Origin: Halobacillus halophilus | Lineage (GTDB): Bacteria; Bacillota; Bacilli; Bacillales; Halobacillaceae | DNA: 64,000 nucleotides | Assembly: GCF_020171985.1 (NCBI RefSeq) | Contig: NZ_JAIVAL010000001.1 | Coordinates: forward strand, 248,001 to 312,000 | Reading direction: 5' to 3' | Shown here: positions 1 to 8,856 of the stretch, one piece after another | How positions within the stretch are numbered: the stretch's first letter is position 1 | Layout of the letters: every line of letters starts with the position of its first letter | Made by a program: the position numbers and the translations under genes | The notes under the pieces: model-generated | Seen by the model: the letters and a program-made list of their open reading frames with translations, nothing else | Told to the model about the DNA's origin: nothing | Database searches by the model: none

Positions 1-1
1 T

Positions 2-430
2 ATGACCCGCACCAATGACATTATTTTACGAGCTACCACTACACTAATCGCGTTTATTATTTTAGGATTTTCCATTTACTTGTTCTTTGCTGGACACAAT
101 GCCCCGGGAGGCGGTTTTATCGGCGGTTTAATGACTTCCGCTGCTTTTGTACTTATGTATATGGCGTATGGCATACGTTCTATGGAAAAGATACTGCCGA
201 TTAACTTTCGCTATATCATTCCTGCTGGATTAATCATTGCTTTAGGAACAGGCATTGGTTCATTTATTTTTGGTCAGCCTTTTTTGAGTCAAACATACGC
301 TTACTTTCAACTTCCAATCCTAGGTAAAACGGAACTTGCCACAGCCTTACTGTTTGATCTGGGTGTGTATCTAACGGTTGTTGGTATAACAATGACTATT
401 ATACTGACAATTGCAAATGATCGAAGTTGA
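2..430 (+). CDS. mrpB: Na+/H+ antiporter subunit B (MrpB/MnhB)
   Basis: A 142-residue hydrophobic protein, full length for the family, with about four membrane segments. It has the MrpB hallmarks HNAPGGGFIGGL (near residue 31) and LGKTELATALLFDLGVY (near residue 106). MrpB is one subunit of the multi-subunit Mrp antiporter, which exports Na+ in exchange for protons and supports growth in salt and alkali. Subunit A would lie upstream, outside the window. Unusually, the next gene is not mrpC but a yneI remnant only 20 bp away, so mrpC-G are not here. The start ATG lies at the very edge of the window, so its ribosome site cannot be seen. Confidence 0.9.
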   Translation: MTRTNDIILRATTTLIAFIILGFSIYLFFAGHNAPGGGFIGGLMTSAAFVLMYMAYGIRSMEKILPINFRYIIPAGLIIALGTGIGSFIFGQPFLSQTYAYFQLPILGKTELATALLFDLGVYLTVVGITMTIILTIANDRS

Positions 431-450
431 GATGTTGAAGGGGAGTTTGT

Positions 451-799
451 ATGGCTCGGATACTAGGCCAAGTTTGCACGCTTGACGCTTACGAATATTT
501 TTCAAAAAGCGAATCACGAAGTTGTAGGAGAAGCGGCAGATGGTAAAAAAGCGGTAGAGTTGCATCTTGAGCTTCAGCCAGATCTGACAACCATGGACGT
601 TACCATGCCCGGGATGAACGGGCTTGAAGCTCTTATACAAATTAAGACTCAGTCCCAGCATGCCAAAGTGGTGATGTGTTCTGCTATGGGTCAGCAAAAA
701 TTGATTGTTGAACCGATAGAAAAAGGTGCTAAAGATTTCATTGCTAAACCATTTGATGAAAGAATGGTACTCGAAGCCATTGAACGTGTGTTAAGTTAG
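451..799 (+). pseudogene. yneI: CheY-like response regulator YneI, broken by small deletion
   Basis: ATG at 451 has a good ribosome site (AAGGGGAG, 438-445) and begins MARIL, the usual YneI/CheY start. That frame then departs into unrelated residues. The rest of the receiver domain continues one frame over from about 467 as AKFARLTLTNIFQ and runs to 799, with the phospho-acceptor region DLTTMDVTMPGMNG and the lysine motif GAKDFIAKPF intact. What is missing between them is the VVDD strand with the acidic-pocket aspartates. A single loss of about 11 nt between 465 and 467 explains both the gap and the frame change. A short product from TTG 482 (105 aa) is conceivable, but it could not bind Mg2+ normally. 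Position before ccdC matches yneI of Bacillus subtilis. A sequencing error is the main alternative. Confidence 0.75.
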
Positions 800-827
800 G
801 TACGGACGATCAGAAAAGAAAGTGTGA

Positions 828-1301
828 ATGTTTATGTTTTGGTTAATAGCAAGTACACTGGTTGCGGCGTGTATGGCTACTGCTATGATTTTTATTAGAA
901 TGAGGGCAGCCAGGCAGCCGGCCAGTATAAAAAAAATCATTCTCCCGCCGTTTTTTATGAGTACTGGTGCTTTTATGTTCATTTTTCCTGCTTTCCGGCT
1001 GGAGTGGACCCAGGTGATTGAAGCTGTATCAGTAGGAATGCTTTTTTCAATCTTTTTGATTCGCACTTCCAAATTGGAGGTGCGAGAGGGTGATATCTAT
1101 CTTAAACCATCTAAAGCGTTTGTATTTATCTTATTCGGGTTACTCATTCTACGCGTTATCCTGAAATTAATAATCGGACAAACCATTTCCTTCGGTGAAA
1201 CGAGCGGAATGTTCTTTTTACTTGCTTTAGGAATGATTCTTACCTGGAGGCTCGCTATGCTCCGGCAATATTTGCGGCTTGAAAAATCGATAGAAACATA
1301 A
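828..1301 (+). CDS. ccdC: CcdC family membrane protein (YneJ)
   Basis: A 157-residue integral membrane protein with about five hydrophobic segments. It is recognised by overall sequence and by its place directly after yneI, as in the ccdA-yneI-yneJ(ccdC)-yneK order of Bacillus subtilis. CcdC is associated with cytochrome c maturation by name and neighbourhood, but its biochemical role is not settled. ccdA itself is not upstream here; mrpB takes that place. The ATG at 828 has only a weak ribosome site (AGAAAG). The stop codon lies inside a bidirectional terminator shared with the convergent yneK. Confidence 0.8.
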   Translation: MFMFWLIASTLVAACMATAMIFIRMRAARQPASIKKIILPPFFMSTGAFMFIFPAFRLEWTQVIEAVSVGMLFSIFLIRTSKLEVREGDIYLKPSKAFVFILFGLLILRVILKLIIGQTISFGETSGMFFLLALGMILTWRLAMLRQYLRLEKSIET

Positions 1302-1336
1302 AAGAAGACCCGGCAGATGGTGTGCCGGGTCTTCTT
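1302..1336. terminator. Bidirectional terminator between ccdC and yneK
   Basis: A 14-bp perfect stem (1302-1315 with 1323-1336) and a 7-nt loop. It overlaps the stop codons of both convergent genes. The tract AAAAGAAG on one side and TCTTCTTAA on the other are poor U tracts, so efficiency is uncertain. Confidence 0.75.
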
Positions 1337-1763
1337 AACGATCAAATAATGGCTGATATGGTTCCAGATCGATATCTTTCTCTTCAAGTTTTTTAATTAA
1401 AAATTTATGATCCCGTTTGGGAGTTGCTAAAATATAACCTTCAATAATCACTTCTTGGGTTATTTTTTTCCGTCTTTTTTCCAAAGCTACCTGACCAATT
1501 CTTCCGGCAATTTTCTGCCGGGCTACGTCACGAAATAATTCTGGAACCGGAGAAACTAACTCTTCTAAGAGATCCTTTTGTTCCTGTGTCCACATCTTAC
1601 GTGTTTTATCCACGTAGTATTCTTCCCAGTCAATGATCGATTTCCCGTCTTCTTTAGGGAGCCGTTTTAAGAACTTACGAAACATAAAGAAGCCGCCGAT
1701 CCCCATTAACGTAATTAAAACAACGGTCCAAGCAACGATAAAAAGGGCAAATCCGCCTGACAT
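1335..1763 (-). CDS. yneK: DUF2621 membrane-anchored protein (YneK)
   Basis: 142 residues when started at the ATG at 1763, which has AGGTGAT upstream; the frame is open further upstream but without a ribosome site. One N-terminal membrane segment (about residues 4-24, FALFIVAWTVVLITLMGIGGFFMF) is followed by a charged cytoplasmic domain with WTQEQKDLLEELVSPVPELFRDVARQKIAG. It matches the YneK/DUF2621 family in sequence and location. Function unknown; conserved in spore formers. Confidence 0.8.
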   Translation of the reverse strand: MSGGFALFIVAWTVVLITLMGIGGFFMFRKFLKRLPKEDGKSIIDWEEYYVDKTRKMWTQEQKDLLEELVSPVPELFRDVARQKIAGRIGQVALEKRRKKITQEVIIEGYILATPKRDHKFLIKKLEEKDIDLEPYQPLFDR

Positions 1764-1986
1764 ATTATCACCTGTTTCATTCATATATAAACTTACTTTA
1801 ATTATAAGAGGAACCTCCAGGAAATACAAGAACGTTGACAACGAAAAGAAGGATGCTACTTGTACTATTCCAAGGATAAGTCGAAATATAAAAAATAGTG
1901 TCTAATTATTTTACTTATAAATCGTTTTCATTTACAATAAGGGGTGCAGATTTGTGAACTTATCCAATTAAAGGTCGCAAATGTAC

Positions 1987-1992
1987 TATAAT
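1987..1992 (+). promoter_or_regulatory. Likely -10 element of the aconitase promoter
   Basis: TATAAT at 1987-1992, 66 bp upstream of the citB start. No convincing -35 lies at 17-18 bp, which suggests control by an activator or an unrecognised repressor site. Bacillus citB genes are known to be controlled by CcpC, CodY and CcpA, but I could not identify a clear CcpC dyad here. Confidence 0.45.
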
Positions 1993-2057
1993 TGGGGAAT
2001 GGGGAAGCCATTTTATACGGCTCTCCATTAAATTATGATGAGGGGGTAAAAGGAAGT

Positions 2058-4763
2058 ATGGCTAGCAATCCATATAATTCTCGCAAACAATTTGAACTAA
2101 ATGGCCAAACGTACAACTATTACGACTTAAAAGCCTTAGAAGATGCGGGGCAGGGCAAGATTTCCCGTCTGCCTTTTTCTATCCGTATTCTGCTTGAATC
2201 TCTTCTGCGCCAACATGACGGCCGTGTGATTAAAGATGAGCACGTGGAGAGTCTTGCAAACTGGGGAACTAGTAAATCTAAAGGGGAAGATGTACCATTT
2301 AAGCCTTCCCGTGTAATACTGCAGGATTTCACTGGTGTACCAGCTGTAGTAGACCTTGCTTCTCTTAGAAAAGCAATGGTGGACATGGGCGGAAGTCCTG
2401 ACAAGATTAATCCCGAAGTTCCGGTAGATCTCGTTATTGACCACTCTGTACAGGTTGATAAATATGGTACAGCAGATGCTCTTAACATTAACATGGAGCT
2501 CGAGTTTGAACGTAACCAGGAACGGTATGAATTTCTTCACTGGGCTCAGAAAGCCTTTGATAACTATCGTGCCGTACCACCAGCAACAGGAATCGTTCAC
2601 CAGGTAAACCTTGAATATATCGCGAATGTTGTCCATGCTAAAGAGGATGGCAACGGTGCTTATGATACTTATCCCGATACACTTGTCGGTACAGATTCCC
2701 ACACCACTATGATCAACGGGCTAGGAGTTCTTGGCTGGGGTGTAGGTGGAATTGAAGCTGAAGCAGGAATGCTTGGACAGCCTTCATACTTCCCGGCGCC
2801 AGAAGTTATTGGTGTGAAATTGAATGGAAGTTTCCCACAGGGAACAACCGCTACCGACCTGGCTCTGAAAGTTACGCAAAAACTTCGTGAGCAGAATGTA
2901 GTTGGGAAATTTGTAGAATTCTTTGGTCCTGGGTTACAGGAAATGCCGCTGGCTGATCGTGCTACGATCTCAAACATGGCTCCTGAATATGGAGCAACTT
3001 GCGGATTCTTCCCAGTAGACGGAGAATCACTTGAATACTTACGTTTAACAGGCCGCAGCGAAGAACAAATTTCTCTGGTAGAGACATATTGTAAAGAAAA
3101 CCAGTTATGGTATGATCCATCTCAAGAAGATCCAGAGTTTACTTCACTAGTTGAAATCGATCTCGGAGAATTGGAACCAAACTTGTCTGGTCCAAAGCGT
3201 CCGCAGGATTTAATTCCGCTTTCCAAAATGAAAAATTCTTTTGAAGATGCTGTAACAGGTCCAGCCGGAAATCATGGTTTTGGTCTTGATAAATCAGAAT
3301 TCAAAAAAGAAGCTGAAGTTCAATTTGAAAGTGGGGAAAAAGCGGTTATGAAGACGGGAGCACTGGCTATTGCCGCTATTACTTCCTGTACCAACACTTC
3401 AAACCCGCACGTTATGCTCGGCGCAGGACTTGTAGCTAAAAAAGCTATTGAAAAAGGTCTTGATGTACCAGCTTACGTAAAAACTTCTCTTGCGCCGGGA
3501 TCTAAAGTAGTTACCCGCTATTTAGAGGATTCAGGTCTGATGGAGCATTTAAATACACTAGGGTTTAACCTGGTAGGTTACGGTTGTACTACATGTATAG
3601 GTAACTCCGGACCACTTCTTCCTGAAATTGAAGAAACGATTGCTAACAATGACTTGATCGCTTCTTCTGTACTTTCCGGTAATCGAAACTTCGAAGGTCG
3701 AATTCATCCGCTCGTTAAAGCTAACTATTTGGCTTCACCGCCATTAGTAGTTGCTTATGCCTTAGCAGGTACTGTGGATATTGACCTTAAAAAAGAAGCA
3801 ATCGGTCAAGACCAGAATGGAAATGATGTATTCTTTGACGATATCTGGCCTTCTCAGGAAGAAATCAAAGCCGAGATTGCACGAGTTGTTACTCCAGAGA
3901 TTTTCCGTAAAGAATATGAAAATGTCTTCAACTCCAATGATAAATGGAACGAGATTGACACAACGGATGAGCCGCTTTACGACTGGAATGATGATTCTAC
4001 CTATATCCAGAACCCGCCGTTCTTTGAGGGATTATCAAGTGATCCTGAGTCCGTTAAACCGCTTAACGGGATGCGGGTGATCGGTAAATTCGGTGACTCT
4101 GTAACAACAGACCACATCTCTCCGGCAGGTGCTATCCCTAAAGACATGCCAGCTGGTGAGTACTTGCAGGAAAAAGGAGTTAGTCCGCGTAACTTTAACT
4201 CTTATGGATCAAGACGTGGTAATCATGAAGTTATGATGCGTGGTACATTTGCTAATATTCGTATTCGTAATGAACTAGCGCCAGGCACTGAGGGCGGATT
4301 CACTACTTATTGGCCTACAGAAGAAGTTATGCCGATTTATACAGCTGCTATGAAATACCAGCAGGACGAAACACCTCTTCTAGTTATCGCAGGTGATGAT
4401 TACGGAATGGGAAGTTCACGTGACTGGGCTGCTAAAGGTACTGATCTTTTAGGTATTAAGACGGTAATTGCTCAAAGCTTTGAGCGTATTCACCGCTCTA
4501 ACCTGGTTATGATGGGCGTTCTTCCTCTACAGTTTAAATCTGGAGATACAATTGAATCTCTAGGGTTAACTGGCCGTGAAACTTACGATGTACAAATTGG
4601 GGAAGATGTAAAACCTCACGATCTTGTTACAGTTACAGCAACGGATGAAGATGGTAACAAGAAAGAATTTGAAGTTGTAGCTCGTTTTGATAGTGAAGTT
4701 GAAGTTGACTACTATCGTCACGGAGGCATTCTTCAAATGGTTCTGCGTAACAAAATCAGTTAA
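2058..4763 (+). CDS. citB: Aconitate hydratase A
   Basis: 901 residues, close to the usual 909 for bacterial AcnA/CitB. It interconverts citrate and isocitrate in the TCA cycle using a [4Fe-4S] cluster; apo-enzymes of this family also bind iron-responsive mRNA elements. Cluster cysteines are C444 (in [10 protein letters not shown]) and C510 and C513 (in [12 protein letters not shown]). The swivel domain carries [14 protein letters not shown] and the active-site [10 protein letters not shown]. The ATG at 2058 was chosen because it follows AGGGGGTAAAAGGAAGT and gives the family N-terminus; the frame opens at 1992 but lacks a site there. It is followed by a strong terminator, so it is a single transcription unit. 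Confidence 0.97.
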   Translation: MASNPYNSRKQFELNGQTYNYYDLKALEDAGQGKISRLPFSIRILLESLLRQHDGRVIKDEHVESLANWGTSKSKGEDVPFKPSRVILQDFTGVPAVVDLASLRKAMVDMGGSPDKINPEVPVDLVIDHSVQVDKYGTADALNINMELEFERNQERYEFLHWAQKAFDNYRAVPPATGIVHQVNLEYIANVVHAKEDGNGAYDTYPDTLVGTDSHTTMINGLGVLGWGVGGIEAEAGMLGQPSYFPAPEVIGVKLNGSFPQGTTATDLALKVTQKLREQNVVGKFVEFFGPGLQEMPLADRATISNMAPEYGATCGFFPVDGESLEYLRLTGRSEEQISLVETYCKENQLWYDPSQEDPEFTSLVEIDLGELEPNLSGPKRPQDLIPLSKMKNSFEDAVTGPAGNHGFGLDKSEFKKEAEVQFESGEKAVMKTGALAIAAITSCTNTSNPHVMLGAGLVAKKAIEKGLDVPAYVKTSLAPGSKVVTRYLEDSGLMEHLNTLGFNLVGYGCTTCIGNSGPLLPEIEETIANNDLIASSVLSGNRNFEGRIHPLVKANYLASPPLVVAYALAGTVDIDLKKEAIGQDQNGNDVFFDDIWPSQEEIKAEIARVVTPEIFRKEYENVFNSNDKWNEIDTTDEPLYDWNDDSTYIQNPPFFEGLSSDPESVKPLNGMRVIGKFGDSVTTDHISPAGAIPKDMPAGEYLQEKGVSPRNFNSYGSRRGNHEVMMRGTFANIRIRNELAPGTEGGFTTYWPTEEVMPIYTAAMKYQQDETPLLVIAGDDYGMGSSRDWAAKGTDLLGIKTVIAQSFERIHRSNLVMMGVLPLQFKSGDTIESLGLTGRETYDVQIGEDVKPHDLVTVTATDEDGNKKEFEVVARFDSEVEVDYYRHGGILQMVLRNKIS

Positions 4764-4775
4764 CTTTCTTATTGG

Positions 4776-4806
4776 AAAGCCGCCTTATTCATAAGGCGGC
4801 TTTTTT
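4776..4806 (+). terminator. Terminator of citB
   Basis: A 10-bp GC-rich stem (4779-4788 with 4791-4800), a 2-nt loop and a T6 tract, 15 bp after the citB stop. Confidence 0.92.
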
Positions 4807-4920
4807 GCATACGAGTGTGACAATATTTCTAGTATTTCTTCATTTATCTTTACAGACATATTTGGATTTCTATATTCTTATACTTAGTACATGTAGAATG
4901 ATTTTGGGAGAGTGGACCAA

Positions 4921-5517
4921 TTGATTAAACAAATTCTTGCTTCTGTATTTTTATTGGCTCTCTTATCTCTTGTTGCCTATAACGTGTGGAGTGAAAGAGA
5001 GACAAGCCCTGAAGACAGCGAATTACAGACATATGAAGCCAGCAAGGAAGAAAAAGGTACAGGCATGACTTCTCCTGATGCTCCGAGCGGATTAAAGGAA
5101 GGCGAAAAAGCTCCGGACTTCACATTAGAGACCTTAAAAGGTGAAGAGGTTAAGCTTTCGGATTACAAAGGAAAGAAAGTTTTTTTGAACTTTTGGGCCA
5201 CGTGGTGTCCGCCTTGTCGTGACGAGATGCCTGAAATGGAACGATTTCAACAGAAGTATGGTGAGGAAGTCGCCGTACTAGCTGTAAATGGAACAGGGTC
5301 TGAAACCAGTATAGGTGAGGTCCAATCATATATAGATAAGGGCGGTTATAGCTTTCCTATACTCCTGGATAAAGATTTAGAGTTACACCAGACTTATCAA
5401 ACGATTTCCATCCCCACCACTTATTTTATAGGAACAAATGGAGTAATCCAGGAACCCAGAAAAGTTGGTCCGATGTCGTATGATTTCATGATAGAAATGA
5501 AAAATACTTTAGAATAG
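4921..5517 (+). CDS. yneN: Membrane-anchored ResA-like thiol-disulfide oxidoreductase (YneN)
   Basis: An N-terminal membrane anchor (IKQILASVFLLALLSLVAYN) is followed by an extracytoplasmic thioredoxin fold of the AhpC/TSA-ResA type. The redox motif WATWCPPCRDEMPE lies near residue 95, and the cis-proline region SIPTTYFIG near residue 165. ResA-family proteins reduce disulfides outside the membrane, for example in apocytochrome c or spore proteins. I prefer TTG 4921 because GGAG (4907-4910) is 10 nt upstream; the in-frame GTG at 4912 is too close to it. Place after citB matches yneN. The exact substrate cannot be read from sequence. Confidence 0.88.
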   Translation: MIKQILASVFLLALLSLVAYNVWSERETSPEDSELQTYEASKEEKGTGMTSPDAPSGLKEGEKAPDFTLETLKGEEVKLSDYKGKKVFLNFWATWCPPCRDEMPEMERFQQKYGEEVAVLAVNGTGSETSIGEVQSYIDKGGYSFPILLDKDLELHQTYQTISIPTTYFIGTNGVIQEPRKVGPMSYDFMIEMKNTLE

Positions 5518-5568
5518 GTATAATACATGTTTTAAATGGAAATCCTTAACAAAAAAGGAGAGATTTCC

Positions 5569-5712
5569 GTGAGAAAACAGAGAACGTTATCTTTTGAAGA
5601 TCTTGTTAAAGAGAACATTCGCTCTATAGAGGAAGATCAGCAGTTGATGGATCAAATTGATGAGCGGATAGAACAAAGACATAATGAAAGAATAAAGCAA
5701 ATCCCATCATAA
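5569..5712 (+). CDS. FbpB-family small protein
   Basis: A 47-residue open frame from GTG 5569, with AAAGGAG eight bases upstream. The start MRKQRTLSFEDLVKENIRSI resembles the FbpB family of small Bacillus proteins (typically MRK-R-SF-ELV-ENK...), and the C-terminal DERIEQRHNER also fits. FbpB in Bacillus subtilis works with the Fur-controlled sRNA FsrA in the iron-sparing response. It lies between yneN and tlp, where Bacillus subtilis has sspN. No Fur box is evident immediately upstream. It is less basic than typical members, so the family call is probable rather than certain. Confidence 0.68.
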   Translation: MRKQRTLSFEDLVKENIRSIEEDQQLMDQIDERIEQRHNERIKQIPS

Positions 5713-5726
5713 ACGGTGGGATTTTT
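5699..5726 (+). terminator. Terminator after the FbpB-like gene
   Basis: An 8-bp stem (5699-5706 with 5717-5724) that ends in TTTTT and overlaps the end of the coding sequence. Confidence 0.7.
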
Positions 5727-5813
5727 GTATGGTATAAAAGGTTTCCAAGTGGGAAAATTAAGGATTGGCTTTATTAAACAAAGCCAAACTAAGGTTTAGA
5801 AGGAGGCGAACTC

Positions 5814-6035
5814 ATGACACATCGATCTAATCCAGATAACCGGTCGGATAATGTAGGGAAATTGCAGGAAAAAGTAACCAATACCATTGAAAACATTGAA
5901 GCTTCCCATGACTCTCTTAAGTTTGCTACAGAAGAAGAAAAAAAGAACATCGAAGATAAAAACAAACGGAGAAACCAATCTATTTATGCAATGCGTGAAG
6001 AGATTAAAGACGAGGCTCGTAATCAAAAGTATTAA
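5814..6035 (+). CDS. tlp: Small acid-soluble spore protein Tlp
   Basis: 73 residues with the Tlp pattern: NPDNRSDNVGKLQ near the start, VTNTIENIEASHDSLKFA in the middle and a charged tail with RRNQSIYAMREEIKDE. Tlp is a minor SASP made in the forespore. An ideal site AAGGAGGCGAACTC precedes the ATG. An 8-bp hairpin (5765-5787) lies in the leader. Forespore (sigma-G) transcription is expected from the family; I could not place a convincing sigma-G promoter. Confidence 0.93.
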   Translation: MTHRSNPDNRSDNVGKLQEKVTNTIENIEASHDSLKFATEEEKKNIEDKNKRRNQSIYAMREEIKDEARNQKY

Positions 6036-6076
6036 TGATAAAACCGCTTCTAGCTTAGCTGGAGCGGTTTTATCAT
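6035..6076 (+). terminator. Terminator of tlp
   Basis: A 14-bp perfect stem (6035-6048 with 6063-6076) and a 14-nt loop. It begins at the stop codon of tlp and ends in TTTTATCAT. Confidence 0.8.
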
Positions 6077-6168
6077 GTATTGAAAGAATAGGTTGGGAAT
6101 CGAGTTCATCTACATAAACAGTTCACTATGATAAAATATATAACGGTGATAGGAAAGGAAGTGAAGAC

Positions 6169-8427
6169 ATGATCGAACAGTTAAAACAATGGAAAAGCAT
6201 CGACGAAAAGCCTCCGCTTTCAGAAGTAGAAGCTCTTCGTTATTTTAATCAAGAGGAAATACAAGACACAGAACTAAAGGCTCTCCTTTATGTGACGTTA
6301 GCCTATCATCGGATCAAACGTCATCCAGAGCACGAGAAATTAGCTGATCAATTTATCGATGAAGCAAGGGTGCTCGCAGGTAATCATTCACTGGTCACGG
6401 ATTTATATGAATCGAAGCAGATGATGCAAGCCTATACTCACTTAAAGCGCACACCACTTGAACAGTGGGTGCTTCATGAAACAGACCATGATTCAGCTAA
6501 AGCAAAAAAAGCTCGATCTATATATGAAGATGTAACTAAACTGAAAGCCCAATGGGATTCAGAATTAGCTTCTAAAACATTAATAGACGCTACTAACCGT
6601 ATGAAATTATATCAGGAAGTATATGAACAATTAGACGCTTTAGAAAAGATAATGACGGAGGCGCTTAATTCAATTGAAAATCGGCGAATTCGTCTCCCGG
6701 TTAAAGAAATTAACGAGCGTACTAGAGAACTTTCTGACCACCAGGATGAATTGTATAGAAAACTGCCCCGGTTTTTAACAGATGCTTCTTCTGGTAATCC
6801 ATTGGAAGCTTTTGATCAGATGGTAGGTCTAAAAGACGTAAAGACGTATATTAGACGGTATTACCATTTTCTAAAATACCAGCAGCACCGAAAAAATTTT
6901 GGTTTCTCCATGGTAGATGAACCAGGTCTGCACATGATTATTACCGGCAATCCAGGGACAGGCAAAACGACGATGGCTCGTTTACTAGCCAATATATATC
7001 ACGAATTGGGGATTCTTGATACTAAAGAAGTTGTAGAAGTCAACCGCTCCCATCTGGTTGGCTCTTATGTCGGTCAAAGTGAAGAAAATACGATGAATTA
7101 TGTGAAGCAAGCAATTGGTGGAGTTCTCTTTATTGATGAGGCCTACAGTTTAAAGCGCGAGGGCCAGACGGGTAATGATTATGGACAAGCTGTGATCGAT
7201 ACGCTGGTGTCAGCCATGACTGGAAAAGAGTTTGGAGGAAAATTCGCTGTAATATTAGCAGGGTACCCAGAAGAGATGCGGCAGTTTTTATGGTCAAATC
7301 CTGGGCTGCGAAGCCGTTTTCCTGAACAAAACCACATCTCTCTTCCTGATTATAAAATGGAAGAATTGATTACTATTGCCGAACAGACGGCTATTGATAA
7401 TGATTTCTTTTTTACAGTAAGCGCACTAAATGAGTTTACCTCTCTCATTGATCGAGAGCGTGTGGACGATTCCTTTGGCAATGCCAGGACTGTAAAAAAT
7501 CTGGTTATGAAAACAATTTTCCAAAAAGGGGCCCAGGAGGCAGAGCGTGATAAAACTCACTGGCTCGATCATATGAGAATTGATGAAAATGACCTGGCAT
7601 GGGACACTTCGGCTGCCGACGAGAAGACATCACCCAGAAATCGTTTAGATGAATTAATCGGCCTCGATAACGTAAAGGCGGAGGTGCGAAAATTATCTTC
7701 TTTTGTCCAGGCTCAGCAAAAGAGGAAAGAGAATGGATATCCGGTCGTACCTATTCAATTGCATTCTGTGTTTTCGGGAAATCCAGGTACGGGTAAGACG
7801 ACCGTTGCAGAAATCTATTCGGATATTTTAAAACAGTGTGGTCTTCTTAAAAGAGGTCACATGGTTGTTGTATCCAGAAGCGATCTTGTGGCAGGATATG
7901 TCGGCCAAACGGCAATGAAAACGAAGCGGAAAATCCGGGAAGCTCTTGGAGGAGTACTCTTTATTGATGAAGCTTATTCTCTCTATAACGGAGGAAGGGA
8001 TGAATTTGGTAAAGAGGCGATTGAAACCCTGGTTGATGAAATGACCAAGCATAATGAAAACCTCGTCGTGATTCTGGCCGGCTATCAGCATGAAATGGAA
8101 CAGCTTGTTGAAAGCAATCCAGGACTATCTTCGAGGTTTAAGAAATATTTTCATTTCCCTGATTACAATGAACAGGAACTATTGGAAATGACCCATTTCC
8201 AAGCGCACCAATTTGCGTACACTTTTAACGAGTGGACGGAAGAGTTCCTGCTTGAGAAATATAAAAATCACCGAATTCGTGGAAACGGACGATTTGTAAA
8301 TAATCTTGTTAATGAAGCTATTCAGTATCAGGCGACGCGAATTGTAGAAAATGATGCTGCAGATATGAATGAATTAATCGTAAACGATCTTGAAAAAGCC
8401 TGGCAGGCCGTTCGAAGGGAGTCCTAA
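6169..8427 (+). CDS. Double AAA+ ATPase of the SpoVK/CbbX type
   Basis: 752 residues: an alpha-helical N-terminal region of about 210 residues, then two CbbX/SpoVK-type AAA+ modules. Module 1 has Walker A GNPGTGKTT near residue 260 and Walker B GVLFIDEAYSL near 320. Module 2 has Walker A near 537 and Walker B GVLFIDEAYSL near 594. Both carry the conserved NPGLRSRF / NPGLSSRF sensor region. Such ATPases remodel protein complexes; SpoVK acts in spore maturation and is a single module of about 320 residues, so this is a much larger relative. It starts a likely operon with yneP and yneQ (3-bp gap, then 1-bp overlap). Both ATP sites look intact. Confidence 0.85.
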   Translation: MIEQLKQWKSIDEKPPLSEVEALRYFNQEEIQDTELKALLYVTLAYHRIKRHPEHEKLADQFIDEARVLAGNHSLVTDLYESKQMMQAYTHLKRTPLEQWVLHETDHDSAKAKKARSIYEDVTKLKAQWDSELASKTLIDATNRMKLYQEVYEQLDALEKIMTEALNSIENRRIRLPVKEINERTRELSDHQDELYRKLPRFLTDASSGNPLEAFDQMVGLKDVKTYIRRYYHFLKYQQHRKNFGFSMVDEPGLHMIITGNPGTGKTTMARLLANIYHELGILDTKEVVEVNRSHLVGSYVGQSEENTMNYVKQAIGGVLFIDEAYSLKREGQTGNDYGQAVIDTLVSAMTGKEFGGKFAVILAGYPEEMRQFLWSNPGLRSRFPEQNHISLPDYKMEELITIAEQTAIDNDFFFTVSALNEFTSLIDRERVDDSFGNARTVKNLVMKTIFQKGAQEAERDKTHWLDHMRIDENDLAWDTSAADEKTSPRNRLDELIGLDNVKAEVRKLSSFVQAQQKRKENGYPVVPIQLHSVFSGNPGTGKTTVAEIYSDILKQCGLLKRGHMVVVSRSDLVAGYVGQTAMKTKRKIREALGGVLFIDEAYSLYNGGRDEFGKEAIETLVDEMTKHNENLVVILAGYQHEMEQLVESNPGLSSRFKKYFHFPDYNEQELLEMTHFQAHQFAYTFNEWTEEFLLEKYKNHRIRGNGRFVNNLVNEAIQYQATRIVENDAADMNELIVNDLEKAWQAVRRES

Positions 8428-8430
8428 AAG

Positions 8431-8856
8431 ATGAAAGTCGTAGAAACACCGATACAGGTAAGGTATCAAGAAACAGATATGATGGGCGTAGTTTATCATG
8501 CCAATTATCTAGTATGGTTTGAAATTGGTCGAACTGCTTTTATTGAAGAGCTTGGTTTCAAATACTCGGAAATTGAGAAACTAGGAGTTGTTTCTCCTGT
8601 TATTGATGCTAATATAAGCTTTAAACATCCTGTTCGCTATGGTGATGAAGCCGTTGTAAAAACATGGGTCGATGAGTATGATGGTCTGCGTGTCACCTAT
8701 GGATATGAAGTCGTTCATGGAGATGGAAGTCTAGCCGTGTCAGGACAAACGAAGCATGTCATTGTAAAAAAAGAAAACTTCCGCCCAGTTTCTATAAGAC
8801 GAAGCTTTCCAGATTGGCATGAAGCTTATTTAGCGGCTATGGAAGGAGAGCACTAA
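8431..8856 (+). CDS. yneP: Acyl-CoA thioesterase, hotdog fold (YneP)
   Basis: 141 residues of the 4-hydroxybenzoyl-CoA/YbgC-like thioesterase family. The signature RYQETDMMGVVYHANYLVWFEIGRT near residue 9 has the catalytic Asp in the ETD position and the helix that covers the active site. It hydrolyses acyl-CoA thioesters; the natural substrate is unknown. The ATG at 8431 is 3 bp after the AAA gene, whose final codons supply the GGGAG ribosome site, and the stop overlaps the yneQ start, so the three genes are coupled. Confidence 0.88.
   Translation: MKVVETPIQVRYQETDMMGVVYHANYLVWFEIGRTAFIEELGFKYSEIEKLGVVSPVIDANISFKHPVRYGDEAVVKTWVDEYDGLRVTYGYEVVHGDGSLAVSGQTKHVIVKKENFRPVSIRRSFPDWHEAYLAAMEGEH

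Noticed and set aside
1992-2057. Upstream extension of the aconitase frame
   Set aside because: No ribosome site before 1992; ATG 2058 has one and gives the family N-terminus. TATAAT of the promoter overlaps the proposed upstream start.
2136-2702. Long minus-strand open frames within citB
   Set aside because: Shadow frames of a clearly coding plus strand; no ribosome site and no family resemblance.
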